Assembly (NCBI RefSeq): GCF_003602275.1
Contig: NZ_QZVT01000003.1
Location: 186,001 to 250,000 of the forward strand
Direction: 5' to 3'
Length of the DNA stretch: 64,000 nucleotides
Origin: Arthrobacter cheniae
GTDB lineage: Bacteria > Actinomycetota > Actinomycetes > Actinomycetales > Micrococcaceae
Position 1 is the first letter of the stretch. Each line of letters starts with the position of its first letter. Below, piece after piece: positions 47,301-55,465 of the stretch. The position numbers were made by a program, and so were the translations under genes. The notes under the pieces were generated by a model, which saw only the letters and a program-made list of their open reading frames with translations, was not told the origin of the DNA and ran no database searches.

Positions 47301-47931
47301 GATGGTCCTCCGTGGGCGGAAAAACGTCGATGATGCCGCCGCGGACGGCGAACTCACCGCGGTGCGTCACCATGTCGACCCGCGCATAGGCGGCCTCGGA
47401 CAGTGCCTTCACGACGTCGGAGAAGGCAATCTCGTCGCCCACCCTGAGGGTGACGGGTTCCAGTTCGCCGAGGCCCGCGACCAGCGGCTGCACGACGGCC
47501 CGGATGGGGGCGACGATGACCTTGATCGGATCACCCTCGGGGTGGGCCAGCCTGCGGAGGACCGACAGCCGGCGGCCGACGGTGTCTGAGCGCGGCGACA
47601 GGCGTTCGTGCGGCAGGGTCTCCCAGCTGGGGAACTCCTCGATCGCACTAGCGGACAGATAGCTGTGCAGTGCCGAGACGAGATCCTCGGCCTCCCGTCC
47701 GGTCGCGGTGACGGCGAGGACCACCGCGCCGGCGGCGCTCCCACCGTCGGGCGTGTCCGCCGCTGCTGCGAGGCCCTCCACCATCTCGGCGATGAGGGGC
47801 GCGCGCATGCCCGTAGGCGCTCCGATCTGCAGGTCCGCGCTGCGCTGCTCGACAGGGCGCGAGGCGTTGGTGCGCACGCGTGCGTAGGACGCGTCCTCGG
47901 CCAGCGCGGTGCGCAATCCGTTCAGGCTCAT
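44329..47931 (-). CDS. mfd: Transcription-repair coupling factor Mfd
   Basis: Superfamily 2 translocase of 1200 residues, full length. The N-terminal UvrB-like module recruits UvrA; the RNA polymerase interaction domain lies near residues 500-570 (DFVVHEQHGVARF and following). The motor carries GDVGYGKTEIAVRAAFKA (Walker A), DEEQRFG (DEEQ box), SATPIPRT and RGRVGRGRERAYAYF. It removes RNA polymerase stalled at lesions and loads the excision repair proteins. No missing motif is visible. Transcribed away from the DUF2505 gene; 266 bp between them hold no gene. Confidence 0.97.
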   Translation of the reverse strand: MSLNGLRTALAEDASYARVRTNASRPVEQRSADLQIGAPTGMRAPLIAEMVEGLAAAADTPDGGSAAGAVVLAVTATGREAEDLVSALHSYLSASAIEEFPSWETLPHERLSPRSDTVGRRLSVLRRLAHPEGDPIKVIVAPIRAVVQPLVAGLGELEPVTLRVGDEIAFSDVVKALSEAAYARVDMVTHRGEFAVRGGIIDVFPPTEDHPVRVDFFGDEVDQMRWFAVADQRSLTTGEPPSALYAPPCREILITPSVMSRAARLQSELPAAAAMLEKIAGGIAVEGMESLAPVLVDAMVPFAGELPPGSIAVVIEPEKVRARAHDLAATNEEFLAAAWSTASQGGAAPLDLSGSLGTDLQEASFRSLTDTRSTALANSVAWWSITSFGADEELADIDSFTLHAREPRGYQGDVAEMMDFIGGRVRDQWRVVVATEGPGPAQRLAELFHDNDIPTSRVDSLDAPPQPGIIEITTACAGRGFVVEGLKIGLLTEADLLGRTSASGTRDMRKMPSRRRNAVDPLQLKDGDFVVHEQHGVARFVELMQRSTGAGPTRTTREYLVLEYAPSKRGAPGDRLFVPTDQLDQVTRYVGGDAPALSKMGGSDWSKTKNQARKAVKEIAGELIRLYSARMASRGHAFGPDTPWQRELEEAFPYVETPDQLTTINEVKADMEREVPMDRLVSGDVGYGKTEIAVRAAFKAVQDGKQVAVLVPTTLLVQQHFETFSERFSGFPVRVRPMSRFQTAKESRETAGGLASGAVDVVIGTHRLLSKEIAFKDLGLVIVDEEQRFGVEHKEALKKMRTNVDVLAMSATPIPRTLEMSLTGIRETSTLATPPEERHPVLTYVGPYTDKQASAAIRRELMREGQVFFVHNRVSSIDRTAAHLKELVPEARVAVAHGQMTESRLEQIIVDFWEKRFDVLVCTTIIETGLDISNANTLIVDRADSYGLSQLHQLRGRVGRGRERAYAYFLYPSEKPLGEVALERLKAVASHNELGAGMQLALKDLEIRGAGNMLGGEQSGHIQGVGFDLYIRLVGEAVASFRGEAEEKVADMKIELPVNAHLPHDYVPGERLRLEAYRKLASAVTDEAIDAVVAELKDRYGEPPAAVDNLISVARFRVAARALGLTDVALQGNFIKFAPAELPESRHMRLTRMYPGATVKPALNAVLVPKPKTARIGGRDLVDAEILDWAKNVLDSVFTP

Positions 47932-48133
47932 CTGTCAGGGGCTCCTCAGGCGTGGGTTCCTCCGTCTCCGATCCGTTGTCCCGCGCGCCTTCCTCGACGC
48001 GCGTGCAATGGAGCTGAGACAGCACAAAAGCCCGGAAAGACGAATCGTTCCCGGGAGTTCCACCAGAGTATCAAGCGGCCATGACGCTTTTCAGCCCGCC
48101 TCCACCAGCCGCAACCCGGCAGGTGCCAGGCCG

Positions 48134-48139
48134 TAGGAT
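48134..48139 (+). promoter_or_regulatory. -10 box for the DUF2505 gene
   Basis: TAGGAT, matching TANNNT, gives a leader of about 50 bases to the ATG at 48198. Confidence 0.4.
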
Positions 48140-48197
48140 TGCCGGGAGAACCCCGCCGCCCCGCCCAGCGGCACCCGACCGACCTCCCGGAGGAACC

Positions 48198-48695
48198 ATG
48201 GCACTGAACGCGTCCACCACGCTCCCCTATGACCCCGCAACCGTGCTCGGTGTCTTCACCGACGAGGGCTTCGTCCGCCACATGAGCGAGCACGTCGGCG
48301 GCACCCTCGAGTCCCTGACGGTCGACGGCGACACCGCCGGGGCCTTCACCCTCACGGCGGTCCGCACCATGCCGACGGGACGGCTCCCCGACATGGCCCG
48401 CAAGTTCGTCGGCGAGACCCTCTCCGTCACGCAGACGGAGCAGTGGTCGGCGCCGACGGCGGACGGTTCCCGCGAGGCGACGCTCCAGATGACGGTAGCC
48501 GGTGTGCCGCTCACCGTAGCGGCGGTCCAGCGCCTGATCGCCCAGGGCACCGACACCGTCGTCGACCTCCAGGGCAACGTCTCCTCATCCATCCCGTTCC
48601 TCGGAAGCAAGATCGCCGGCGCGGCCGAGCCGATGATCGGCAAGGCCCTCAACGTGCAGGCCGCCGAGGCGCGGACCTGGCTCGAGAGCCACTGA
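48198..48695 (+). CDS. DUF2505 domain protein
   Basis: Cytoplasmic protein of 165 residues matching DUF2505, a START/SRPBCC-like lipid- or ligand-binding fold of actinobacteria. Family features are the opening with FTDEGFVRHMSEHVGG, and the late segment VDLQGNVSSSIPFLGSKIAGAAEP. The ligand is unknown. GGAGG lies 6 bases before the ATG at 48198; a longer frame starting at 48081 is Pro/Arg-rich and is rejected. Followed after 52 bp by a small membrane protein gene. Confidence 0.85.
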   Translation: MALNASTTLPYDPATVLGVFTDEGFVRHMSEHVGGTLESLTVDGDTAGAFTLTAVRTMPTGRLPDMARKFVGETLSVTQTEQWSAPTADGSREATLQMTVAGVPLTVAAVQRLIAQGTDTVVDLQGNVSSSIPFLGSKIAGAAEPMIGKALNVQAAEARTWLESH

Positions 48696-48747
48696 CCGCT
48701 CCGCTTCCTTCCGCAGCCTCGTACCACCCACCCGAAAGACGCGCACT

Positions 48748-48969
48748 GTGCAACTCCCCACACCCCTCGCCCTCATCCTGATCCTCGCCGGCGTCTGGAC
48801 CCTGATCGTCTGGCCGCCCTTCCTGCGCCGCATCCTGAAGGATCCGCGCGCCCGGGACGAGAAGGGCGCGGCGACGCGGTTCCTGACCGTGCACATCATG
48901 CTGATCTCGACGTCGATGATCCTCGGAGCCGCCACCGCCGTCATCGGCGTGCGCGCTCTGATCGCCTGA
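48748..48969 (+). CDS. SCO4848-family small membrane protein
   Basis: Protein of 73 residues with two membrane helices (about 5-24 and 47-70) and a basic loop WPPFLRRILKDPRARDE between them. Pattern and size fit the actinobacterial SCO4848 family of unknown function. The start is GTG. It is 52 bp after the DUF2505 gene and probably in the same transcript. Confidence 0.78.
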   Translation: MQLPTPLALILILAGVWTLIVWPPFLRRILKDPRARDEKGAATRFLTVHIMLISTSMILGAATAVIGVRALIA

Positions 48970-49098
48970 GGTCCCGAGCTCGTTCGCATCGTGACCCCGT
49001 TCCTCGCTGACAGGATCGTCGTGCCACGAGCGACAGGACGACCGATGCAGCAGGTCGGGTGCCGGAGCGCCGTTGGTGCCGCCGGGAACCGGGGCAAC

Positions 49099-49104
49099 TA
49101 GGAT
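49099..49104 (+). promoter_or_regulatory. -10 box, leaderless start of the histidine kinase
   Basis: TAGGAT ends 7 bases before the ATG at 49112, the geometry of a leaderless mRNA; there is no ribosome site. Confidence 0.55.
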
Positions 49105-49111
49105 CCAATCC

Positions 49112-50788
49112 ATGGGGTATCAGGGGCACGTGCCGGAAGATGTAGGCCTTGCGGGACCGAGGCCGACCTCGCGACGGCAGCGCAATCGGCGTCGGATCAT
49201 CCTGAGCGAACTGGCGCTCACCATCACGTTCACCCTCACGGTCGTCCTCGGGCTCCTCCAGAGAGAGTCCCTCGACTCCGTGCCGGTCTTCGTTTCCGGC
49301 TGGCTGCTGCACCTCGCCGTGCTCGTGCTGTGCTGCATCCTGCCGTGGTCCCGCATCCCGAGCCGCTGGGTCATCCTGGTCCCCCTCGTGGACTTCGTCG
49401 CCGTAGCCCTCTCGCGCGCGGCGGCCGGGGAGACCCTCGCCGGCGTCGGACTCCTGGCAACCCTCCCGACCGTGTGGATCGCCGCGTCCAGGGTGCGGAC
49501 CCTCACGGCCGTCACCGTCGCCTTCCTGGCGTCCCTGGCGACCATCTGGCTCCCCTTCGTGATCGGGACCAAGCCGATGACCCTCGATGCACTGATCGAC
49601 CCGATCCTCCTGCCCATCATGCTGACGGGTCTGGCCTGGTTCGTCAGCGCCCTCACGAAGGACAATCGCCGGCGCCAGGCAGCCCTGAGGGCCTCGGAGG
49701 CGGCACTGCGGGACAGCATCGAAGCGGGCCGCAACCGCGAACGGCTGCTCAGCACCGTGCTGGATACGGTCAGGGTGGGACTGCTCGCCGTGGACAGGGA
49801 TGGCAATGACATCCTCATGAACGCACAGCAGCGCGAACGGCACGCCGCAGCCGCGCCTGCGGGCAACGACGATCCGGAGGAGAGCGAACTGCTGCTCTTC
49901 GGCGCGGACAGGATCACGGCCATACCGGCCGACAGGCGTCCCGTCGGGCGCGCCATCAAGGGCGAGGACATCGAGGGCGAACAGCTATGGGCGGGAGCGG
50001 GACGCGCCCAGCGCGCCTTCAGCATCTCCTCCCGCTCCATGCACGACGACGACGACGCTTTCGCCGGGACGGTCGTGTCCTTCAACGACATCACGGAACT
50101 GCTGCTTGCCCTCGAGGCGAAGGACGACTTCGTGTCCAACGTCTCGCACGAGTTCCGTACGCCCCTGACCTCCATCCTCGGCTACCTGGAACTGACGCTG
50201 GAACTGGGCGACAGCCTTCCCGACGGCGCCGCCGGCTACATCGAGGTGGCCAGGCGCAACGCCCTGCGCCTGGAACAACTCGTCGAGGACCTGCTCGCCA
50301 TCAACGCGGGCTCCTTCGAGGTGAATCCGGTCGCGACCGATGTGGGCCGCATCCTCTCGGAGGCGGCGTCGTCGAGCGATGTCAGGGCGGCACGCGCCGG
50401 CCTCGTGCTGGTGAACCGGGCGCCGGCGACCCTGCACGCGATCGCGGATCCCGTCCGGCTCGCCCAGGCCGTCGACAATCTGCTCACCAACGCCGTGAAG
50501 TACAACAGGCGCGGCGGCGACATCACCCTCGACGCCTGGCTGGGCGACGACGGCCTGACGATCGAGGTGGAGGACACGGGGATCGGCATCGAGGCGGAGG
50601 AGCTGCACCAGGTGTTCGACCGCTTCTTCCGGTCGTCGTCCGTCCGCACGTCGTCTGTGCCCGGCGTCGGCCTGGGGCTGCTCATCACCAAGAGCATCGT
50701 CAGCGAGCACGGCGGCTGGATCTCCGTGGTGAGCGAGCCCGGCAAGGGCACCCGCTTCACCATCCTCATCCCGCAGCCACCGGGCTGA
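49112..50788 (+). CDS. Sensor histidine kinase, orphan
   Basis: Membrane histidine kinase of 558 residues. Five or so membrane helices occupy about 35-190, followed by a coiled linker, a PAS-like region, a HisKA domain with phospho-acceptor His346 in NVSHEFRTPLTSILGYLEL, and an ATPase domain with NLLTNAVKYN (N box), VEDTGIGIE (G1) and GVGLGLLITKSI (G2). All catalytic residues are present. No response regulator gene is adjacent, so the partner is elsewhere. ATG at 49112 directly follows a -10 box. The stop codon lies in a 16-bp direct repeat. It is convergent with sufU. Confidence 0.92.
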   Translation: MGYQGHVPEDVGLAGPRPTSRRQRNRRRIILSELALTITFTLTVVLGLLQRESLDSVPVFVSGWLLHLAVLVLCCILPWSRIPSRWVILVPLVDFVAVALSRAAAGETLAGVGLLATLPTVWIAASRVRTLTAVTVAFLASLATIWLPFVIGTKPMTLDALIDPILLPIMLTGLAWFVSALTKDNRRRQAALRASEAALRDSIEAGRNRERLLSTVLDTVRVGLLAVDRDGNDILMNAQQRERHAAAAPAGNDDPEESELLLFGADRITAIPADRRPVGRAIKGEDIEGEQLWAGAGRAQRAFSISSRSMHDDDDAFAGTVVSFNDITELLLALEAKDDFVSNVSHEFRTPLTSILGYLELTLELGDSLPDGAAGYIEVARRNALRLEQLVEDLLAINAGSFEVNPVATDVGRILSEAASSSDVRAARAGLVLVNRAPATLHAIADPVRLAQAVDNLLTNAVKYNRRGGDITLDAWLGDDGLTIEVEDTGIGIEAEELHQVFDRFFRSSSVRTSSVPGVGLGLLITKSIVSEHGGWISVVSEPGKGTRFTILIPQPPG

Positions 50789-50815
50789 TCGCGGGGCGCG
50801 CTGATCGCGGCGCGG
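50784..50815. repeat. 16-bp direct repeat spanning the kinase stop codon
   Basis: Copies at 50784-50799 (GCTGATCGCGGGGCGC) and 50800-50815 match in 14 of 16 positions. The TGA is in the first copy. Confidence 0.7.
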
Positions 50816-50839
50816 GCGCGCGGCGTCCGTACCCTGGCG

Positions 50840-51292
50840 CTACCCGTTGGCGGCCAGCAGCGATTCCTCGAGCGCTACCCACGCCAGCATGGCGCACTTG
50901 ACCCTGGCCGGGTACCGGGAGACCCCGGAGAACGCGGCGGCGTCGCCGAGCACCTCCTCGTCGGCCTCGATCCTGCCGCGGGAGCGCATCACCTCGCGGA
51001 AGGAATCGACCAGGGAGATCACCTCGTCGCGCGGCAGGCCCTGCACCAGGTCGGTCAGGACGGACGCCGACGCCATCGAGATGGCGCACCCGGCACCGTC
51101 CCACGTCACCGCGGCCACGCTGCCGCCGGCCACGGCTGCCCGCAGCGTGATCTCGTCCCCGCAGACGGGGTTGAGCTGGTGCGACTCGCCGACCCGGCCC
51201 TCGCCGTCGTACTCCGCCAGCGGTGACCCGTGCCGCGCCTTCGAATGGTCGAGGATGATCTGCTGGTACAGCTGCTCGAGGCCGGTGTTCAT
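50840..51292 (-). CDS. sufU: SUF Fe-S assembly sulfurtransferase/scaffold SufU
   Basis: SufU of 150 residues, which accepts sulfur from SufS in the SUF pathway of Gram-positive bacteria. The three zinc/sulfur Cys are in NPVCGDE, GAGCAIS and RVKCAMLAW. The ATG directly follows the SufS stop (TAG then ATG), so the two are translated as a pair. The SufBCD scaffold genes are not in the window. Confidence 0.95.
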   Translation of the reverse strand: MNTGLEQLYQQIILDHSKARHGSPLAEYDGEGRVGESHQLNPVCGDEITLRAAVAGGSVAAVTWDGAGCAISMASASVLTDLVQGLPRDEVISLVDSFREVMRSRGRIEADEEVLGDAAAFSGVSRYPARVKCAMLAWVALEESLLAANG

Positions 51293-52660
<1,368 letters not shown>

Positions 52661-52754
52661 TTACGCAAGGATTCTCTGATGTAATCCTGCCACTGCCGGC
52701 TCCGGGAGGCATCCCAGTGAAGCCTAAGAAAGGACGGGGTCAGCACCCTTCGCT

Positions 52755-52777
52755 CCGATCACCCACCGCGTGATCGG
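52755..52777 (-). terminator. Hairpin after the LAL regulator gene
   Basis: Perfect 8-bp arms CCGATCAC and GTGATCGG with a 7-base loop, 28 bases after the regulator's stop on the minus strand. It lies between this gene and sufS. Confidence 0.5.
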
Positions 52778-52804
52778 CGGCCGGGTGACCGGAGACAGGC
52801 TACG

Positions 52805-55465
52805 TCACGGGGTCGCGGGCGGCTGCTGCAGGACCTCGCGCCTGGTGATCCCGAGCTTCGCGAAGATGCGGTACAGGTGTCCTTCGACGGTCCGCGGCGA
52901 GATCGCCCGGATCTCGGCTATCTCCCGGTTGGAATGCCCTGCGGCAACCAGCTTCATGATCACCTGTTCCCCCTGGGTCAACCGTGCCCCGTGTGCCAGC
53001 GGGACAGCGCCGGCACCCGGCGCCATCCTGAGTTCGGCACGCAGTGCGGACAGTTGCCGGTCCATGCTTCGTGAAGCCGCGCCGGACGGCGGTCCGATCA
53101 ACGTGGCTTCCTCCAGGCACCGGATGGCGAGGGGAAGGTAGCCGCTCCTGCGGGCAGCTTCGCTCTCGACGATGAGCGCCTGGCGGTCCCCGCCCGCTGC
53201 TGCTGCGGCGAAACGGTGCAGGGAGGTCCCCTCCTCACCGTCGAAGGACCGGGTTACCGCCGCGAGGGGCTCGAGTGCCGTCCGGTCCCCCAGCACCACG
53301 GCATGGTCCAGCGCTGTCGCCGCCACCAGCAGTGAATGGCTCTTCTCCGCGCGCAGCGCGATCCAGCGGAGGCGGGACACGGCGTCCTGCTCCTGCAGGT
53401 GCCCGAGCGCAGCCGCGACGTAGGCGTCACCCATCAGGTGGGCGACGGCGTCGGACTGCCCCCGCTGTGTCGTATGCGCCTCGATCAGGGCCCTGGCACC
53501 CGGTGTATCGCCTGCCCGCGCGCAGGCGTAGGCCGCGAGTCCGGACAACCACTCGATGATGTGCGAGCCATCGATGTCCCGGAAGGCCTCGACGGCCAGG
53601 ACGAGGCGCCGCCGGGCATCGAGGTAGCTGCCCGCGCACAGGCTCATGCTTCCCTCGATGAGATCGAGCCAGCCGCTGAGGAGGAAACCGCTGTCGGTGT
53701 CCGTCCGGTACGTGGTGTGGAAGAGGTCCCGCGCCCTGTCCCAGGAGCCGCTGCACACGAGCGCCATGAGGTGCTCTCCGGCCACCGAGTCACGGTAGGT
53801 CAGGAGCGGTTCGAGGTTCTCCTCGAGAAGGGTGTGCGCCTCCTCCAGGGCAAGCGACGCCGCCTGCGGCCTGCCGGTCCCGACCAGGGCGTGGGCGAGC
53901 AGGCCGAGGTGGGCCAGCTTCACCTCGGCCGGGAGACCGGGCCCGACCGGCATCTTCTCCAGGTCCGATGTGCCATGCAGGTTCCCGCGCATGATCTCGA
54001 TGGACACCCGGAGCAGGCGGACTTCGCTGAGGGCGGCGCTCCGCACCAGCGGGTCGATGCCGTCCTCGTTGCCGACCGCGATGAGCAGGTCGGCCCACCG
54101 TTCGACGTCGTCGTGCAGCGCGCCGGCGCCCTCCCCCTCCCGGAGGTGAAGGTGGAGGGAGAGGACTATTCCGTCCCGCACGACACCCGGATCCGTAGCC
54201 CCCTGGAGCGACTCGTCGACGAGCACCCGGGCAAGCGCGAAGTTCCGGTCGTTCCACTGCGCCCACGCCGCCTCGAGCAGGTAGGAGGGCGTTGGCACCG
54301 GTTCCCGGACAGCGTCGAGTACCTTCAGCGCGAAAGCCGGGTCGTGGAGCCGGTTTCCCACCCTGGCCGCCCGGAGCAGCACCGCATCCTCCACGAATGA
54401 GGATGCCCTGAGGGCTGCGGTGACGAAGCTGGTGAGTTCTCCCGGAGTACTCGGTGATTCAGGCATCGGGACGAGCGCCCTCTGCGCCAGGTCGAGGGCA
54501 CGGGCGGGGGGAATGCTGCCTCGGAGGGCCTCGCCGTGCAGGGGATGCTTCAGGGAGACCACTTGCTCGCTCGAGGGATCGACCTCGATGAGCTGCTCCT
54601 GGACGAGCTGCGCCAGGACACTCCAGTCCACGTCCGCCTCGAGGGAGGCAATCCGCACCGGTCCCGAGACGGCCATGGCTTCGAGGACCGCGAGTTCGTC
54701 GTCGCTCCGATCCCCCAGGTCATGCATCAGCAGGTCGGCCAGTGGGGCGTCGATCGCGGGGCGGGGCCCGCGTGCACGCCACACGCCGTTCACCTCGACG
54801 AGGTATCCCTGCACCCTGCCCTGATCCACGAGCATGGTCAGGAGGAGCGGGTTCCCGCGCGTCTTCGCGGCGAGGAGGCGCGCTGTGCCGGTGAGCACGG
54901 GACCACCCAGCAAGCGTTCGCACAACTCGTGGACGTCGGCGAGCGCGAGGGGCTCGATCAGGTGCTGTGACAGCAGCCCGTCCTTCGCGGCGCGCTCGAA
55001 CTCGCCGGAGGGGCCCGGAGCCTGCCGCGCAGTCGCCAGGACCTTCACTTTCCGGGCGGTTGCCAGCTGCATGATGAGCAGGCAGGACTCGTTGTCGAGG
55101 TTATGGGCGTCATCGATCAGGATGACGGGCGGCACCTGGCTCCTCAGCTCCCGGCTGAGGTGCTTCATGAAGTGCCGGAGGATGACCGCGGGAGAATCCA
55201 CGTCCGCCAGGGAGAGCCCCACGAGATAACGGGACAGGGCACCGTACGGGATGGATCGAAGGCCGGCGCCGCCCCTCACCGGGATGACCCTGACGGTGTT
55301 CCGCAGCTCGTCCGAGACCTGGCGTGCGATGGCGGTCTTGCCGATGCCGGCTTCTCCGACGAGGATCACTCCCACCGACTCCGGGGACATCAGCTCCGCG
55401 GCGACGGCGCGGACGAGGATCGACCGCCCGAAGAGGGCCGGGACCGCTTCGATATCGGCCATCAT
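52805..55465 (-). CDS. LuxR-family regulator with AAA domain (LAL type), gene 2
   Basis: Large ATP-binding LuxR regulator of 886 residues. An N-terminal STAND/AAA ATPase has Walker A GEAGIGKTAIAR and Walker B ILIDDAHNLD; the middle (~400-800) is made of helical TPR-like repeats; the C terminus is a LuxR helix-turn-helix (LTQGEQVIMKLVAAGHSNREI...SPRTVEGHLYRIF). Such proteins bind an inducer or partner in the repeat region and activate promoters. The start ATG overlaps the stop of the upstream paralogue by 4 bases. Target genes are not known; the divergent polysaccharide genes are the nearest candidates. Confidence 0.93.
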   Translation of the reverse strand: MMADIEAVPALFGRSILVRAVAAELMSPESVGVILVGEAGIGKTAIARQVSDELRNTVRVIPVRGGAGLRSIPYGALSRYLVGLSLADVDSPAVILRHFMKHLSRELRSQVPPVILIDDAHNLDNESCLLIMQLATARKVKVLATARQAPGPSGEFERAAKDGLLSQHLIEPLALADVHELCERLLGGPVLTGTARLLAAKTRGNPLLLTMLVDQGRVQGYLVEVNGVWRARGPRPAIDAPLADLLMHDLGDRSDDELAVLEAMAVSGPVRIASLEADVDWSVLAQLVQEQLIEVDPSSEQVVSLKHPLHGEALRGSIPPARALDLAQRALVPMPESPSTPGELTSFVTAALRASSFVEDAVLLRAARVGNRLHDPAFALKVLDAVREPVPTPSYLLEAAWAQWNDRNFALARVLVDESLQGATDPGVVRDGIVLSLHLHLREGEGAGALHDDVERWADLLIAVGNEDGIDPLVRSAALSEVRLLRVSIEIMRGNLHGTSDLEKMPVGPGLPAEVKLAHLGLLAHALVGTGRPQAASLALEEAHTLLEENLEPLLTYRDSVAGEHLMALVCSGSWDRARDLFHTTYRTDTDSGFLLSGWLDLIEGSMSLCAGSYLDARRRLVLAVEAFRDIDGSHIIEWLSGLAAYACARAGDTPGARALIEAHTTQRGQSDAVAHLMGDAYVAAALGHLQEQDAVSRLRWIALRAEKSHSLLVAATALDHAVVLGDRTALEPLAAVTRSFDGEEGTSLHRFAAAAAGGDRQALIVESEAARRSGYLPLAIRCLEEATLIGPPSGAASRSMDRQLSALRAELRMAPGAGAVPLAHGARLTQGEQVIMKLVAAGHSNREIAEIRAISPRTVEGHLYRIFAKLGITRREVLQQPPATP

